From assembly GCA_002377985.1 (NCBI GenBank), contig DFQW01000076.1, positions 1 to 14,313 of the forward strand: DNA of 14,313 nucleotides. Reading direction: 5' to 3'. The notes below the pieces were generated by a model. That model worked only from the letters and a program-made list of their open reading frames with translations. It did not search any database and was not told where the DNA came from. Both the position numbers and the translations under genes were made by a program. Source of the DNA: Halieaceae bacterium UBA3479. Lineage in GTDB: Bacteria > Pseudomonadota > Gammaproteobacteria > Pseudomonadales > Halieaceae. Within the stretch, counting starts at the first letter, position 1; the number at the start of each line of letters is the position of its first letter. Below are positions 1 to 6,054 of the stretch, piece by piece.

Positions 1-393
1 TGCACTGAGGAATCCAACGGCTTTGCGCTCCCCACCGGCGACATGGCTCAGGGTAAGGCAACGTTTGTTGCCCTCGGTTGCAACGGTTGCCACAGCGTGG
101 CCGATATTGAACACACGGCTATCGACGCCGAAATCGAGCGACTGGGAAAACCCGCGACCGCAAAAGTTAATGTCCCCCTCGGCGGAAAAACCACACGCTA
201 TCGAACACAGGGCGAGCTGGTTGCTTCAATCATCAACCCGGATCACAAGATCTCACGGAGCTACGACCGCGCCGCCGCGACCACGGACTCGCCGATGATC
301 GCGGTCAATGAAGCCATGACGGTCCAGCAACTGATTGATCTCGTGGCGTTCCTGCAGGACGAATACGACATTCGCACACCGCGTACCCTGTAA
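1..393 (+). CDS. c-type cytochrome, monoheme (5' end missing)
   Basis: The gene enters from the left edge in frame 1 and ends at TAA 391-393, leaving 130 visible codons. It carries one heme-attachment motif, Cys-Asn-Gly-Cys-His (visible residues 27-31, bases 79-93), preceded by the usual Gly-Lys-x-x-Phe helix found in class I cytochromes c. Met99 (in SPM) or Met106 near the C-terminus, followed by a helix QQLIDLVAFLQ, is the likely second axial ligand. The role inferred from the fold is periplasmic electron transfer; the partner is unknown. The first visible codon is Cys followed by Thr-Glu-Glu-Ser and a low-complexity linker. That would fit a lipoprotein whose lipobox lies just outside the window, but this cannot be tested here. 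The ATG at 43 sits inside the domain, so it is probably not the true start. It is not obviously part of the nuo operon: the gap and a hairpin terminator separate them. Confidence 0.85.
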   Translation, partial: CTEESNGFALPTGDMAQGKATFVALGCNGCHSVADIEHTAIDAEIERLGKPATAKVNVPLGGKTTRYRTQGELVASIINPDHKISRSYDRAAATTDSPMIAVNEAMTVQQLIDLVAFLQDEYDIRTPRTL

Positions 394-487
394 GCCGCCG
401 CCAGAAATTGGCATATCCCGACAACGCCTTGGCAGATCTGATCAATGATTGCTGCTGCGTATGGGCGAGACTGCATCAGTCGGCGGA

Positions 488-530
488 CCGGTGATCTCTG
501 AATTGACCTGACTTTCGGGTCAATCACCGG
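488..530 (+). repeat. Imperfect inverted repeat, possible RNA stem-loop
   Basis: The outer arms CCGGTGA (488-494) and TCACCGG (524-530) are perfect complements. Inside them TTGACC (503-508) pairs with GGTCAA (518-523), and this inner stem can grow by three more pairs (one G-U) down to a 3-base loop at 512-514. The left side has an 8-base bulge at 495-502. No T-run follows, so it is not a classic intrinsic terminator. It could be a 3' stabilising structure for the cytochrome mRNA, part of a leader RNA, or a protein-binding palindrome; the sequence does not decide. Confidence 0.45.
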
Positions 531-561
531 CAAGACGACTTTCATGGTTGACTCCTTCTTT

Positions 562-584
562 GCCCCGCGGCGCGGGGCCTTTTT
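562..584 (+). terminator. Intrinsic terminator or attenuator hairpin
   Basis: A perfect 7-bp GC stem, GCCCCGC (562-568) and GCGGGGC (572-578), encloses a 3-base loop. C579 and a run of five T (580-584) follow. This is a textbook rho-independent terminator for + strand transcription, probably ending the cytochrome transcript. Unusually, a Shine-Dalgarno sequence AGGAG (585-589) and an ATG (599) follow at once, so it could instead act as an attenuator in the leader of the next gene. The opposite strand lacks a T-run in the right place, so it is not bidirectional. Confidence 0.75.
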
Positions 585-598
585 CAGGAGTGCAATAC

Positions 599-784
599 AT
601 GGTCGGGCGGTTGACTCTCGCCGAAGTAAAGCGATACCGCAACACGCACCGCGATACGCGGCAGCTCAAAAGAGCGTCCGAGGAAGCAGCCATCGACAGG
701 GAGGTCGCATGGACAAGATCGACTACTTTCAATCGATCTACGAGGCTCAGTTTGCGCTGGGCAAAAAAACTGGCGCCTGTCTGA
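599..784 (+). CDS. Possible short ORF (61 aa), unrecognised
   Basis: The ATG at 599 is preceded by a good Shine-Dalgarno AGGAG (585-589, 9-base spacing) and opens a 61-codon frame. The predicted product begins MVGRLTLAEVKRYRN, is rich in Arg, Lys and Ser/Thr, and has no membrane segment or known motif. Its last 76 bases overlap the start of the better supported gene at 709, in a different frame, and the residues there look like a shadow of that gene. It may be a small leader peptide that couples translation to the 709 gene, or chance. I do not recognise it. Confidence 0.25.
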   Translation: MVGRLTLAEVKRYRNTHRDTRQLKRASEEAAIDREVAWTRSTTFNRSTRLSLRWAKKLAPV

Positions 785-1200
785 GCGCACAGTACCTGGC
801 ACTCGAGGCATTCCTGCAGCGAAACGCCAAATGGCACTATCTCTGGTGGCCCATTGTGGGCATAACGCCCGAGGCGTGGTCGACCCTTCAGACCCGGGCA
901 GCAACACAAGCCGGCAACAGAGCATTGCATGGTCGCGGGCTGATCAGGGCACATCTCTATGACCGGGTAAAACGGGGTCGCGCCCTGTTCGAGCGGGACG
1001 CCCCGCTACCGGATGCCTGGCACTTTTACGAGGCCAGAGATGCCACCGTGCTGGCAGTGACTGATGAGCGCAATGCAGTGGCCCGCCTGCGCTGGCTACC
1101 ATTGGATCCTGAGGTGTTAGGTCAACAGGGTGCCGGTGTTCCCGTGATTACGCGCAAGCAGTTCGCCGCCATGCGCAACGCGCTGTCCGCCTTGCCCTGA
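709..1200 (+). CDS. Uncharacterised 163-aa soluble protein
   Basis: I chose the ATG at 709 because AGGGAGG (698-704) stands just ahead of it. The open frame extends upstream to an ATG at 544, but that part would translate through the terminator hairpin and reads as Arg/Ser-rich non-protein-like sequence. The product starts MDKIDYFQSIYEAQFALG, looks helical in its first 45 residues, has a Trp-rich patch (WHYLWWPIVG, about residues 43-52), and a basic segment HGRGLIRAHLYDRVKRGR around residues 78-95. No signal peptide, transmembrane segment, metal-binding cysteine pattern or catalytic motif is visible. I do not recognise the family. It lies 233 bases ahead of nuoA on the same strand, but nothing in its sequence ties it to complex I. 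Coding is supported by the ribosome site, length and codon use similar to its neighbours. Confidence 0.7.
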   Translation: MDKIDYFQSIYEAQFALGKKTGACLSAQYLALEAFLQRNAKWHYLWWPIVGITPEAWSTLQTRAATQAGNRALHGRGLIRAHLYDRVKRGRALFERDAPLPDAWHFYEARDATVLAVTDERNAVARLRWLPLDPEVLGQQGAGVPVITRKQFAAMRNALSALP

Positions 1201-1433
1201 AATGAGGGTTTGGCAGAGCGTCGGGTGAGTGATACATTGACTCCATAAATAGAAATAAGAGCTAGCGGTGGCGCAGCCTCGACAAAGGCGGACCGCTTTC
1301 AAGCTCTGGCGGTTGGATGTAGCGATGCTGTATAAAAATGATACCAAGCTCGCGTGCGACTCAGTGCAGCCTACGGCGTATGTATGCGCGTTGACCGCGC
1401 CGCTTCAATGCGGGCCAGGGGGTAATTCGCCCG
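1201..1433 (+). promoter_or_regulatory. nuo operon leader / promoter region
   Basis: A 233-base non-coding stretch separates the unknown gene from nuoA and is the natural place for the nuo promoter. Visible elements are: an AT-rich patch around 1237-1258 that includes TTGACT (1237-1242) without a well-spaced -10; a TATAAA (1331-1336); a short palindrome GCGG-A-CCGC (1288-1296); and a small GC hairpin GCGCG-TTGAC-CGCGC (1386-1400) about 33 bases ahead of nuoA. I saw no clear terminator for the preceding gene, so read-through into nuo is possible. I saw no FNR-type TTGAT-N4-ATCAA site. Confidence 0.5.
1331..1336 (+). promoter_or_regulatory. Candidate -10 element for nuo
   Basis: TATAAA matches five of six bases of the sigma-70 -10 consensus and sits about 100 bases ahead of the nuoA ATG. 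The -35 position is weak: at an 18-base spacer it reads TGGCGG (1307-1312), so an activator or another sigma site would be needed. Low confidence. Confidence 0.3.
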
Positions 1434-1832
1434 ATGACTGAACAACCGCTGTGGCCTTTCCTCTTTTATTTACTGTCGGTGTTTGGACTGGTTGTCACCA
1501 TGTTGCTGGTGGCGTGGTTATTAGGTCAGCGGCGTGAAGATCCAGCAACCCTCGAACCCTACGAGTCGGGCATTGTGCCTGCGGGCGGATCGCAGATGCC
1601 GGTTTCAGTCGAATTCTATCTGGTCGCCATCTTTTTTGTGCTGTTTGATCTGGAAACGGTTTTCATTTTTGCCTGGGCGGTAGCGTTTTACGAGCTGGGC
1701 TGGGCGGGTTATCTGGCCATCATCGTTTTTATTTTCGTATTGCTGATTGCGTTGATTTACGCGCTCAGAGTGGGCGCCCTTGATTGGGGTCTAAAAACCA
1801 GAGTCGGTTTGGAACGGGAGAAACGATCATGA
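1434..1832 (+). CDS. nuoA: NADH-quinone oxidoreductase subunit A
   Basis: A 132-aa membrane subunit of complex I, at the junction between the membrane arm and the quinone-binding module. It has three hydrophobic helices (about residues 9-29, 62-83 and 93-113). The conserved loop after helix 1 contains YESGIVPAG (43-51). Helix 2 carries [12 protein letters not shown] with the acidic pair Asp72/Glu74, matching the functionally important acidic residues of E. coli NuoA. The start has AGGGGG at 1417-1422, 11 bases ahead of ATG. It is the first gene of the operon and its stop overlaps the nuoB start (ATGA, 1829-1832), implying coupled translation. Confidence 0.97.
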   Translation: MTEQPLWPFLFYLLSVFGLVVTMLLVAWLLGQRREDPATLEPYESGIVPAGGSQMPVSVEFYLVAIFFVLFDLETVFIFAWAVAFYELGWAGYLAIIVFIFVLLIALIYALRVGALDWGLKTRVGLEREKRS

Positions 1833-2464
1833 AGTGGAGCCTGTCTAGTACCGACGAGGTAATCGCCAACAGCGAAGACGAGATGCTTCAGGAACAGATT
1901 AGGCGCAGCGTCTTTTTTGCCCGACTGGAGGATTTACTGGCCTGGGGTCGCTCCAACTCGCTGTGGCCTTTCAACTTTGGTCTCTCGTGCTGCTATGTCG
2001 AAATGGCGACCTCATTTACCTCGCGGCACGACATTGCCCGCTTTGGCTCCGAGGTAATCCGGGCAACCCCAAGGCAAGCTGATCTGATGGTTATTTCGGG
2101 CACCGTGTTTCGCAAAATGGCGCCCGTGGTGAAGTACCTCTACGACCAGCTGCTGGAACCACGCTGGATTATCTCAATGGGCAGCTGCGCCAATTCTGGT
2201 GGCATGTACGACATTTACAGTGTGGTGCAGGGTGTAGACAAGATTATCCCTGTTGATGTGTATGTGCCGGGGTGTCCGCCACGGCCCGAGGCGCTGATGC
2301 AGGGCCTGACAATGCTGCAGCAATCAGTGGCTAAAGAACGCCGACCCCTGAGTTGGGTGGTCGGCGATCAGACCGTGGTCAAACCCAAATTTGAACCCAA
2401 CAGAGATCTACTGCAATTGGATCGAAACCGGGCGACACACCTGCGCCCGCCGGAGGAGTGCTGA
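1829..2464 (+). CDS. nuoB: NADH-quinone oxidoreductase subunit B
   Basis: A 211-aa peripheral subunit that holds cluster N2, the [4Fe-4S] centre that reduces quinone. The four N2 ligands are in place: the tandem pair Cys54-Cys55 in GLSCCYVEM, Cys120 in GSCANSGG and Cys149 in VPGCPPRPE. Length is close to E. coli NuoB (220). I chose the ATG at 1829 over the upstream in-frame GTG at 1784 because GGGAG (1816-1820) lies 8 bases before it and it forms the ATGA overlap with the nuoA stop. The last 40 residues or so are poorly conserved and charged, as is common for this subunit. A 48-base gap follows before nuoCD. Confidence 0.97.
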   Translation: MKWSLSSTDEVIANSEDEMLQEQIRRSVFFARLEDLLAWGRSNSLWPFNFGLSCCYVEMATSFTSRHDIARFGSEVIRATPRQADLMVISGTVFRKMAPVVKYLYDQLLEPRWIISMGSCANSGGMYDIYSVVQGVDKIIPVDVYVPGCPPRPEALMQGLTMLQQSVAKERRPLSWVVGDQTVVKPKFEPNRDLLQLDRNRATHLRPPEEC

Positions 2465-2512
2465 AAGGTTTGAAGCACGCTGTCTCGACAACCCGCGGAG
2501 ACCACTGAGGCG

Positions 2513-4264
2513 ATGAACAGTGCGGCACCAATGAATCGAACGGCACAGACCGAGCATGTGCCCGAGTTCATCACCCAGAATGCCGTTGCGCAGCAGGCGG
2601 TTGCCGACGCTGTACCTACTTTTTGGATAGCCCCCAAGCATCTGCGCGAGGCGATGACGCTGTTGAAGCCCCAGTATCCGCTTCTGCACGATCTGTTTGC
2701 GATCGACGAGCGGTTGCGCAAGCATCGCGACGGACAGCCCGCGGCTGATTTCACGGTGGTCTACCACCTCATGTCTTTCCGGCTCAATAGCGATGTTCGC
2801 CTGAAGGTGGCGCTGCAGGGCGACGCGCCGCATTGCCCGAGCATCTCCGACATCTGGCCGGTTGCCAACTGGTACGAGCGCGAAGCCTGGGACATGTTTG
2901 GCGTGACCTTTGATGGCCATCCCAATCTCCGTCGTATTCTGCTGCCGCCCACCTGGACTGGGCACGCGCTGCGCAAGGAGCACCCGGCGCGGGCCACCGA
3001 GATGGACCCCTACTCCATCGATCAGGACAAACTTGAGTTCGAGCAGGAGGCACTCCGCTTTGTCCCCGAGGAATGGGGCATGCAGCGCAAAAGCGACGAC
3101 AGCGAGTTTATGTTCCTGAATCTCGGACCTAACCATCCCAGTGTGCACGGGGTGTTCCGGATTGCCCTACAGCTCGATGGCGAAGTCGTGGTCGATGCCG
3201 TACCCGATATCGGATACCACCACCGCGGCGCGGAGAAAATGGCCGAGCGGCAGAGCTGGCACTCTTTTATTCCCTACACCGATCGTATCGATTATCTCGG
3301 TGGGGTTATGAACAATCTCGCCTATGTGCTGGCGGTGGAACAGATGGTCGGCATTACTGTGCCACCGAGAGCGCAGATGATCCGCGTGATGATGGCGGAA
3401 CTGTTTCGCATTGCCAGTCATCTCGTCTTCTACGGTACTTTCGCGCAAGACGTAGGTCAGATGTCTCCCGTCTTTTACATGTTTGCCGATCGCGAGCGCT
3501 TGTTCGGCATCGTCGAAGCCGTCACGGGTGGCAGAATGCACCCCGCCTGGTTCCGCATCGGTGGCGTGGCTCAGGATCTCCCGAGGGGTTGGGATACCAT
3601 GGTGCGGGAGTTTATTGACTCCATGCCCGCCCGCCTCGACGACTGGGATCGGATGGCTATGCGCAACTCGATCCTCAAGCGGCGCACCCAGGGTATCGGT
3701 CGTTACACCCTCGAAGAAGCCATTGAATGGGGCGTTACGGGCCCGGGTCTGCGTGCCTGCGGTCTCGACTGGGATCTTCGCAAAGCGAGACCCTACAGCG
3801 GCTATGAGCAATTTGAATTTGAGGTGCCCACGGCCGAAGGCGGCGACTGTTACGACCGGGCTGTAGTGCGCATCGAAGAAATCAGGCAGAGCCTGCGGAT
3901 CATCAGGCAGTGCGTCGACAACATGCCCGAGGGGCCCTACAAGAGCGAACACTCCCTCGCTATACCGCCTCCCAAAGATCGGACGATGAAAGATATCGAG
4001 ACCCTGATCAATCACTTCCTGTCTGTCAGCTGGGGACCTGTGATGCCCGCCGGCGAGGGGTGCTTTCCGATCGAGGCGACAAAGGGCCAGAACGCCTATC
4101 ACGTTATCAGCGATGGCGGGACCATGTCTTACCGGACACGTATTCGCACGCCTTCGTTCCCGCATCTGCAGATGATTCCGCTGATGACGCGCGGACTGAT
4201 GGTGCCTGACCTGATCGCAATTATCGCGAGTATTGATTTTGTTATGGCAGACGTAGATCGATAA
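2513..4264 (+). CDS. nuoCD: NADH-quinone oxidoreductase subunit C/D fusion
   Basis: A 583-aa fusion of the 30-kDa (NuoC) and 49-kDa (NuoD) subunits, as in E. coli (600 aa). The NuoC part runs to about residue 190 and includes the signature [20 protein letters not shown] (120-139). The NuoD part starts near residue 198 with [15 protein letters not shown]. Its HPSVHG loop (208-213) and the Tyr of DRIDY (261) correspond to the His/Tyr pair lining the quinone head-group site. GYHHRGAEK (234-242) and the C-terminal [11 protein letters not shown] are also typical. NuoD descends from a [NiFe]-hydrogenase large subunit; the Ni ligands are not expected and not seen. The start has only a close GAGG (2507-2510, 2-base spacing) or a distant GGAG (2497-2500). 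An in-frame ATG at 2531 is a weaker alternative. Confidence 0.97.
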   Translation: MNSAAPMNRTAQTEHVPEFITQNAVAQQAVADAVPTFWIAPKHLREAMTLLKPQYPLLHDLFAIDERLRKHRDGQPAADFTVVYHLMSFRLNSDVRLKVALQGDAPHCPSISDIWPVANWYEREAWDMFGVTFDGHPNLRRILLPPTWTGHALRKEHPARATEMDPYSIDQDKLEFEQEALRFVPEEWGMQRKSDDSEFMFLNLGPNHPSVHGVFRIALQLDGEVVVDAVPDIGYHHRGAEKMAERQSWHSFIPYTDRIDYLGGVMNNLAYVLAVEQMVGITVPPRAQMIRVMMAELFRIASHLVFYGTFAQDVGQMSPVFYMFADRERLFGIVEAVTGGRMHPAWFRIGGVAQDLPRGWDTMVREFIDSMPARLDDWDRMAMRNSILKRRTQGIGRYTLEEAIEWGVTGPGLRACGLDWDLRKARPYSGYEQFEFEVPTAEGGDCYDRAVVRIEEIRQSLRIIRQCVDNMPEGPYKSEHSLAIPPPKDRTMKDIETLINHFLSVSWGPVMPAGEGCFPIEATKGQNAYHVISDGGTMSYRTRIRTPSFPHLQMIPLMTRGLMVPDLIAIIASIDFVMADVDR

Positions 4265-4755
4265 TGATGAGTGATTTGATCGCCACACTGAGCCCCGAGG
4301 AAGTCAGCGAGATTGAGCATGAAATCGGGCTGGTGCCGCGACGCGACGGCGCTGCCATCGATGCGCTGCTGATTGTGCAGAAGCACCGTGGCTGGGTCTC
4401 GGATGAGAGCCTGAAAGCCATCGCGGGGCTGCTCGAGATGTCTGCCGAGGAACTCGAGGGCATCGCGACATTTTACAACCTTGTGTTCAGAAAACCCGTT
4501 GGCGATAAAGTCATTCTGCTGTGTGACAGCGTCAGCTGCTGGTTGCGCGGCTATGAGGATGTCAAAGCGCGCATAAGCAAACACCTCGGCATTGAATATG
4601 GCGAAACCACGGCAGACGGACGCTACACACTGCTTCCCGTGCCCTGTCTGGGCGCCTGTGATCGTGCTCCAGTGATGATGGTAGGAGATGAACTGCACAC
4701 CCACCTCGATGAGTCGGATCTTGAGATGCTGGATGCCAAAGAGGTTGCACTGTGA
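4264..4755 (+). CDS. nuoE: NADH-quinone oxidoreductase subunit E
   Basis: A 163-aa peripheral subunit of the NADH module (24-kDa family, thioredoxin-like fold) that binds the off-pathway [2Fe-2S] cluster N1a. Its four ligands are visible: Cys87 and Cys92 in CDSVSC, and Cys128 and Cys132 in PCLGAC. The N-terminal helical half (IVQKHRGWVSDE, EGIATFYNLVFR) matches the family. The start overlaps the nuoCD stop (TAATGATG at 4262-4269), so either of two adjacent ATGs (4264 or 4267) may be used. No good Shine-Dalgarno is seen ahead of them, so translation probably depends on ribosomes finishing nuoCD. Length is close to E. coli NuoE (166). Confidence 0.97.
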   Translation: MMSDLIATLSPEEVSEIEHEIGLVPRRDGAAIDALLIVQKHRGWVSDESLKAIAGLLEMSAEELEGIATFYNLVFRKPVGDKVILLCDSVSCWLRGYEDVKARISKHLGIEYGETTADGRYTLLPVPCLGACDRAPVMMVGDELHTHLDESDLEMLDAKEVAL

Positions 4756-6053
4756 CTGACCGCCCCCTCACCCAGAATATACGCAGCGACGGCTCGCCCA
4801 CATTCCTCGAGCGCTATGAGGCCAATGGCGGCTACGCGGGCGTGCGCAAAGCGCTGGCCGACATGACGCCGGAGAGTTGTCTCGAAGAGGTCAAGAATGC
4901 CGGGCTGCGGGGCCGCGGAGGCGCCGGCTTTCCTACGGGCATGAAATGGAGCTTTGTCCCCATGGGGGAAAAGGCGGGACCGGGCCACAAGTACCTGATT
5001 GCCAACGCGGATGAAATGGAACCCGGTACCTTTAAGGATCGACTGATTCTGGAGCAGGATCCCCACCAGCTGCTGGAGGGCATGATCGCGTCCGCCTTTA
5101 CGATTCAGGCGGATATCGCCTACATCTTTCTGCGTGGTGAATACGTGCTGGCCGCCGAACGACTGAATCAGGCTATTCGCGAATGTTACGAAGCCGGTTA
5201 TCTGGGCAAGAATATACTGGGCAGTGGGTATTCCCTTGAGCTCCGTCTGCATAAGAGCGCGGGCCGCTATATTTGTGGCGAAGAGACAGCGCTGATCAAC
5301 GCGTTAGAAGGCAAACGCGCCAACCCGCGCCCCAAACCGCCCTTTCCGCAAGTGGCCGGACTGTGGGGACGGCCCACTATCGTCAATAACGTCGAAACCC
5401 TGTGCAACGTGACCCATATCATCTCTCGCGGCTCAGATTGGTACAAAACTCTGGGTCGCGGTGAAGACAACGGAACCAAACTCTTTGGCGCAAGCGGTAA
5501 TGTCAAAAACCCCGGCGTATGGGAACTGCCCATGGGAACGCCTATTCGCGAGATTCTTGAAGAGCACGCTGGCGGCATGCGCGACGGCTATCAGCTGCGC
5601 GGCTTTTTGCCGGGCGGAGGATCGACTGACTTCCTGACCGAACAGCACCTCGATCTTGCGATGGACTACGACGTGATTGGCAAGGCAGGATCGCGCATGG
5701 GGACCGGCACCATGATCATCCTCGATGACCGCAACTGCCCCCTTGGCATGGTGCGCAACCTGTCGCAATTTTTCGGTCATGAATCCTGTGGCTTCTGTAC
5801 GCCCTGTCGTGATGGCATTCCGTGGATCGTCCAGTTGCTTGACCAGTTCGAGCAGGGCGAGGCGACCCATGAGGACATCGCCCTACTAGAGGAAAAAGCC
5901 GCGTTCATCGGTGGGATCGGCAATACACACTGCGCTCTGGCACCCGGAGCAATGGAACCCGTCAACAGCGCCCTCAAATATTTTCGCGAGGACTTTGAGC
6001 GTCACGTGACGGAAGGCGGATGCACCTATCACCGCGCAGGGGGGAGACATTGA
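4752..6053 (+). CDS. nuoF: NADH-quinone oxidoreductase subunit F (NADH- and FMN-binding)
   Basis: A 433-aa subunit where NADH is oxidised and hydride passes to FMN. The glycine-rich FMN/NADH site GRGGAGFPTG is at 54-63, followed by NADEMEPGTFKDR (85-97), where the Met form resembles E. coli NuoF rather than the NADEGEPG seen in many bacteria. GRYICGEETALI is at 171-182. Cluster N3 ligands are Cys346, Cys349 and Cys352 (ESCGFCTPCRDG) and Cys394 (NTHCALAPGA). The start is GTG at 4752, overlapping the nuoE stop (GTGA), with GAGG at 4741-4744 and 7-base spacing. The next Met (39) lies inside the conserved domain, so GTG is well supported. Length is slightly under E. coli's 445. Confidence 0.97.
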   Translation: MTDRPLTQNIRSDGSPTFLERYEANGGYAGVRKALADMTPESCLEEVKNAGLRGRGGAGFPTGMKWSFVPMGEKAGPGHKYLIANADEMEPGTFKDRLILEQDPHQLLEGMIASAFTIQADIAYIFLRGEYVLAAERLNQAIRECYEAGYLGKNILGSGYSLELRLHKSAGRYICGEETALINALEGKRANPRPKPPFPQVAGLWGRPTIVNNVETLCNVTHIISRGSDWYKTLGRGEDNGTKLFGASGNVKNPGVWELPMGTPIREILEEHAGGMRDGYQLRGFLPGGGSTDFLTEQHLDLAMDYDVIGKAGSRMGTGTMIILDDRNCPLGMVRNLSQFFGHESCGFCTPCRDGIPWIVQLLDQFEQGEATHEDIALLEEKAAFIGGIGNTHCALAPGAMEPVNSALKYFREDFERHVTEGGCTYHRAGGRH

Positions 6054-6054
6054 A

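Larger units (their letters stand above)
394..598 (+). promoter_or_regulatory. Intergenic stretch between the cytochrome gene and the unknown gene
   Basis: No convincing coding region is seen between the cytochrome stop and about base 599. The stretch holds a long imperfect inverted repeat (488-530) and a strong terminator-like hairpin (562-584). I looked for tRNA-like T-loops and a consensus -35/-10 pair and found none I would defend. If the unknown gene downstream has its own promoter, it must lie here, upstream of the hairpin, because only 14 bases separate the hairpin's T-run from the first ATG. Confidence 0.4.

Noticed and set aside
547..617. Direct repeat GGTTGACTC at 547-555 and 609-617
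   Set aside because: Nine bases repeated twice, 62 bases apart, with no target-site or regulatory context; likely chance.
544..708. Upstream extension of the unknown gene from ATG 544
   Set aside because: It would translate through the terminator hairpin, lacks a Shine-Dalgarno and reads as Arg/Ser-rich non-protein-like sequence; ATG 709 has a strong ribosome site.
1237..1261. TTGACT followed by an AT-rich patch as a sigma-70 promoter
   Set aside because: The best -10-like hexamer (TAAGAG, 1256-1261) is only 13 bases away, too close for a sigma-70 promoter.
1386..1400. Short GC hairpin GCGCG-TTGAC-CGCGC ahead of nuoA as a terminator
   Set aside because: Only five pairs and no T-run; at most a minor leader structure.
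394..1433. tRNA or other stable RNA gene in the spacers
   Set aside because: No cloverleaf arms, T-loop consensus or CCA end could be found by eye in 394-598 or 1201-1433.
1784..1828. An earlier in-frame GTG start for nuoB
   Set aside because: It lies deep in the conserved end of nuoA, while ATG 1829 has GGGAG at good spacing and the common ATGA overlap.
3167..4288. A 373-codon open frame on the minus strand, opposite nuoCD
   Set aside because: It is fully antisense to the strongly conserved NuoD domain, has no recognisable protein features and is explained by codon bias in the real gene. The same holds for the other minus-strand frames over nuo genes.
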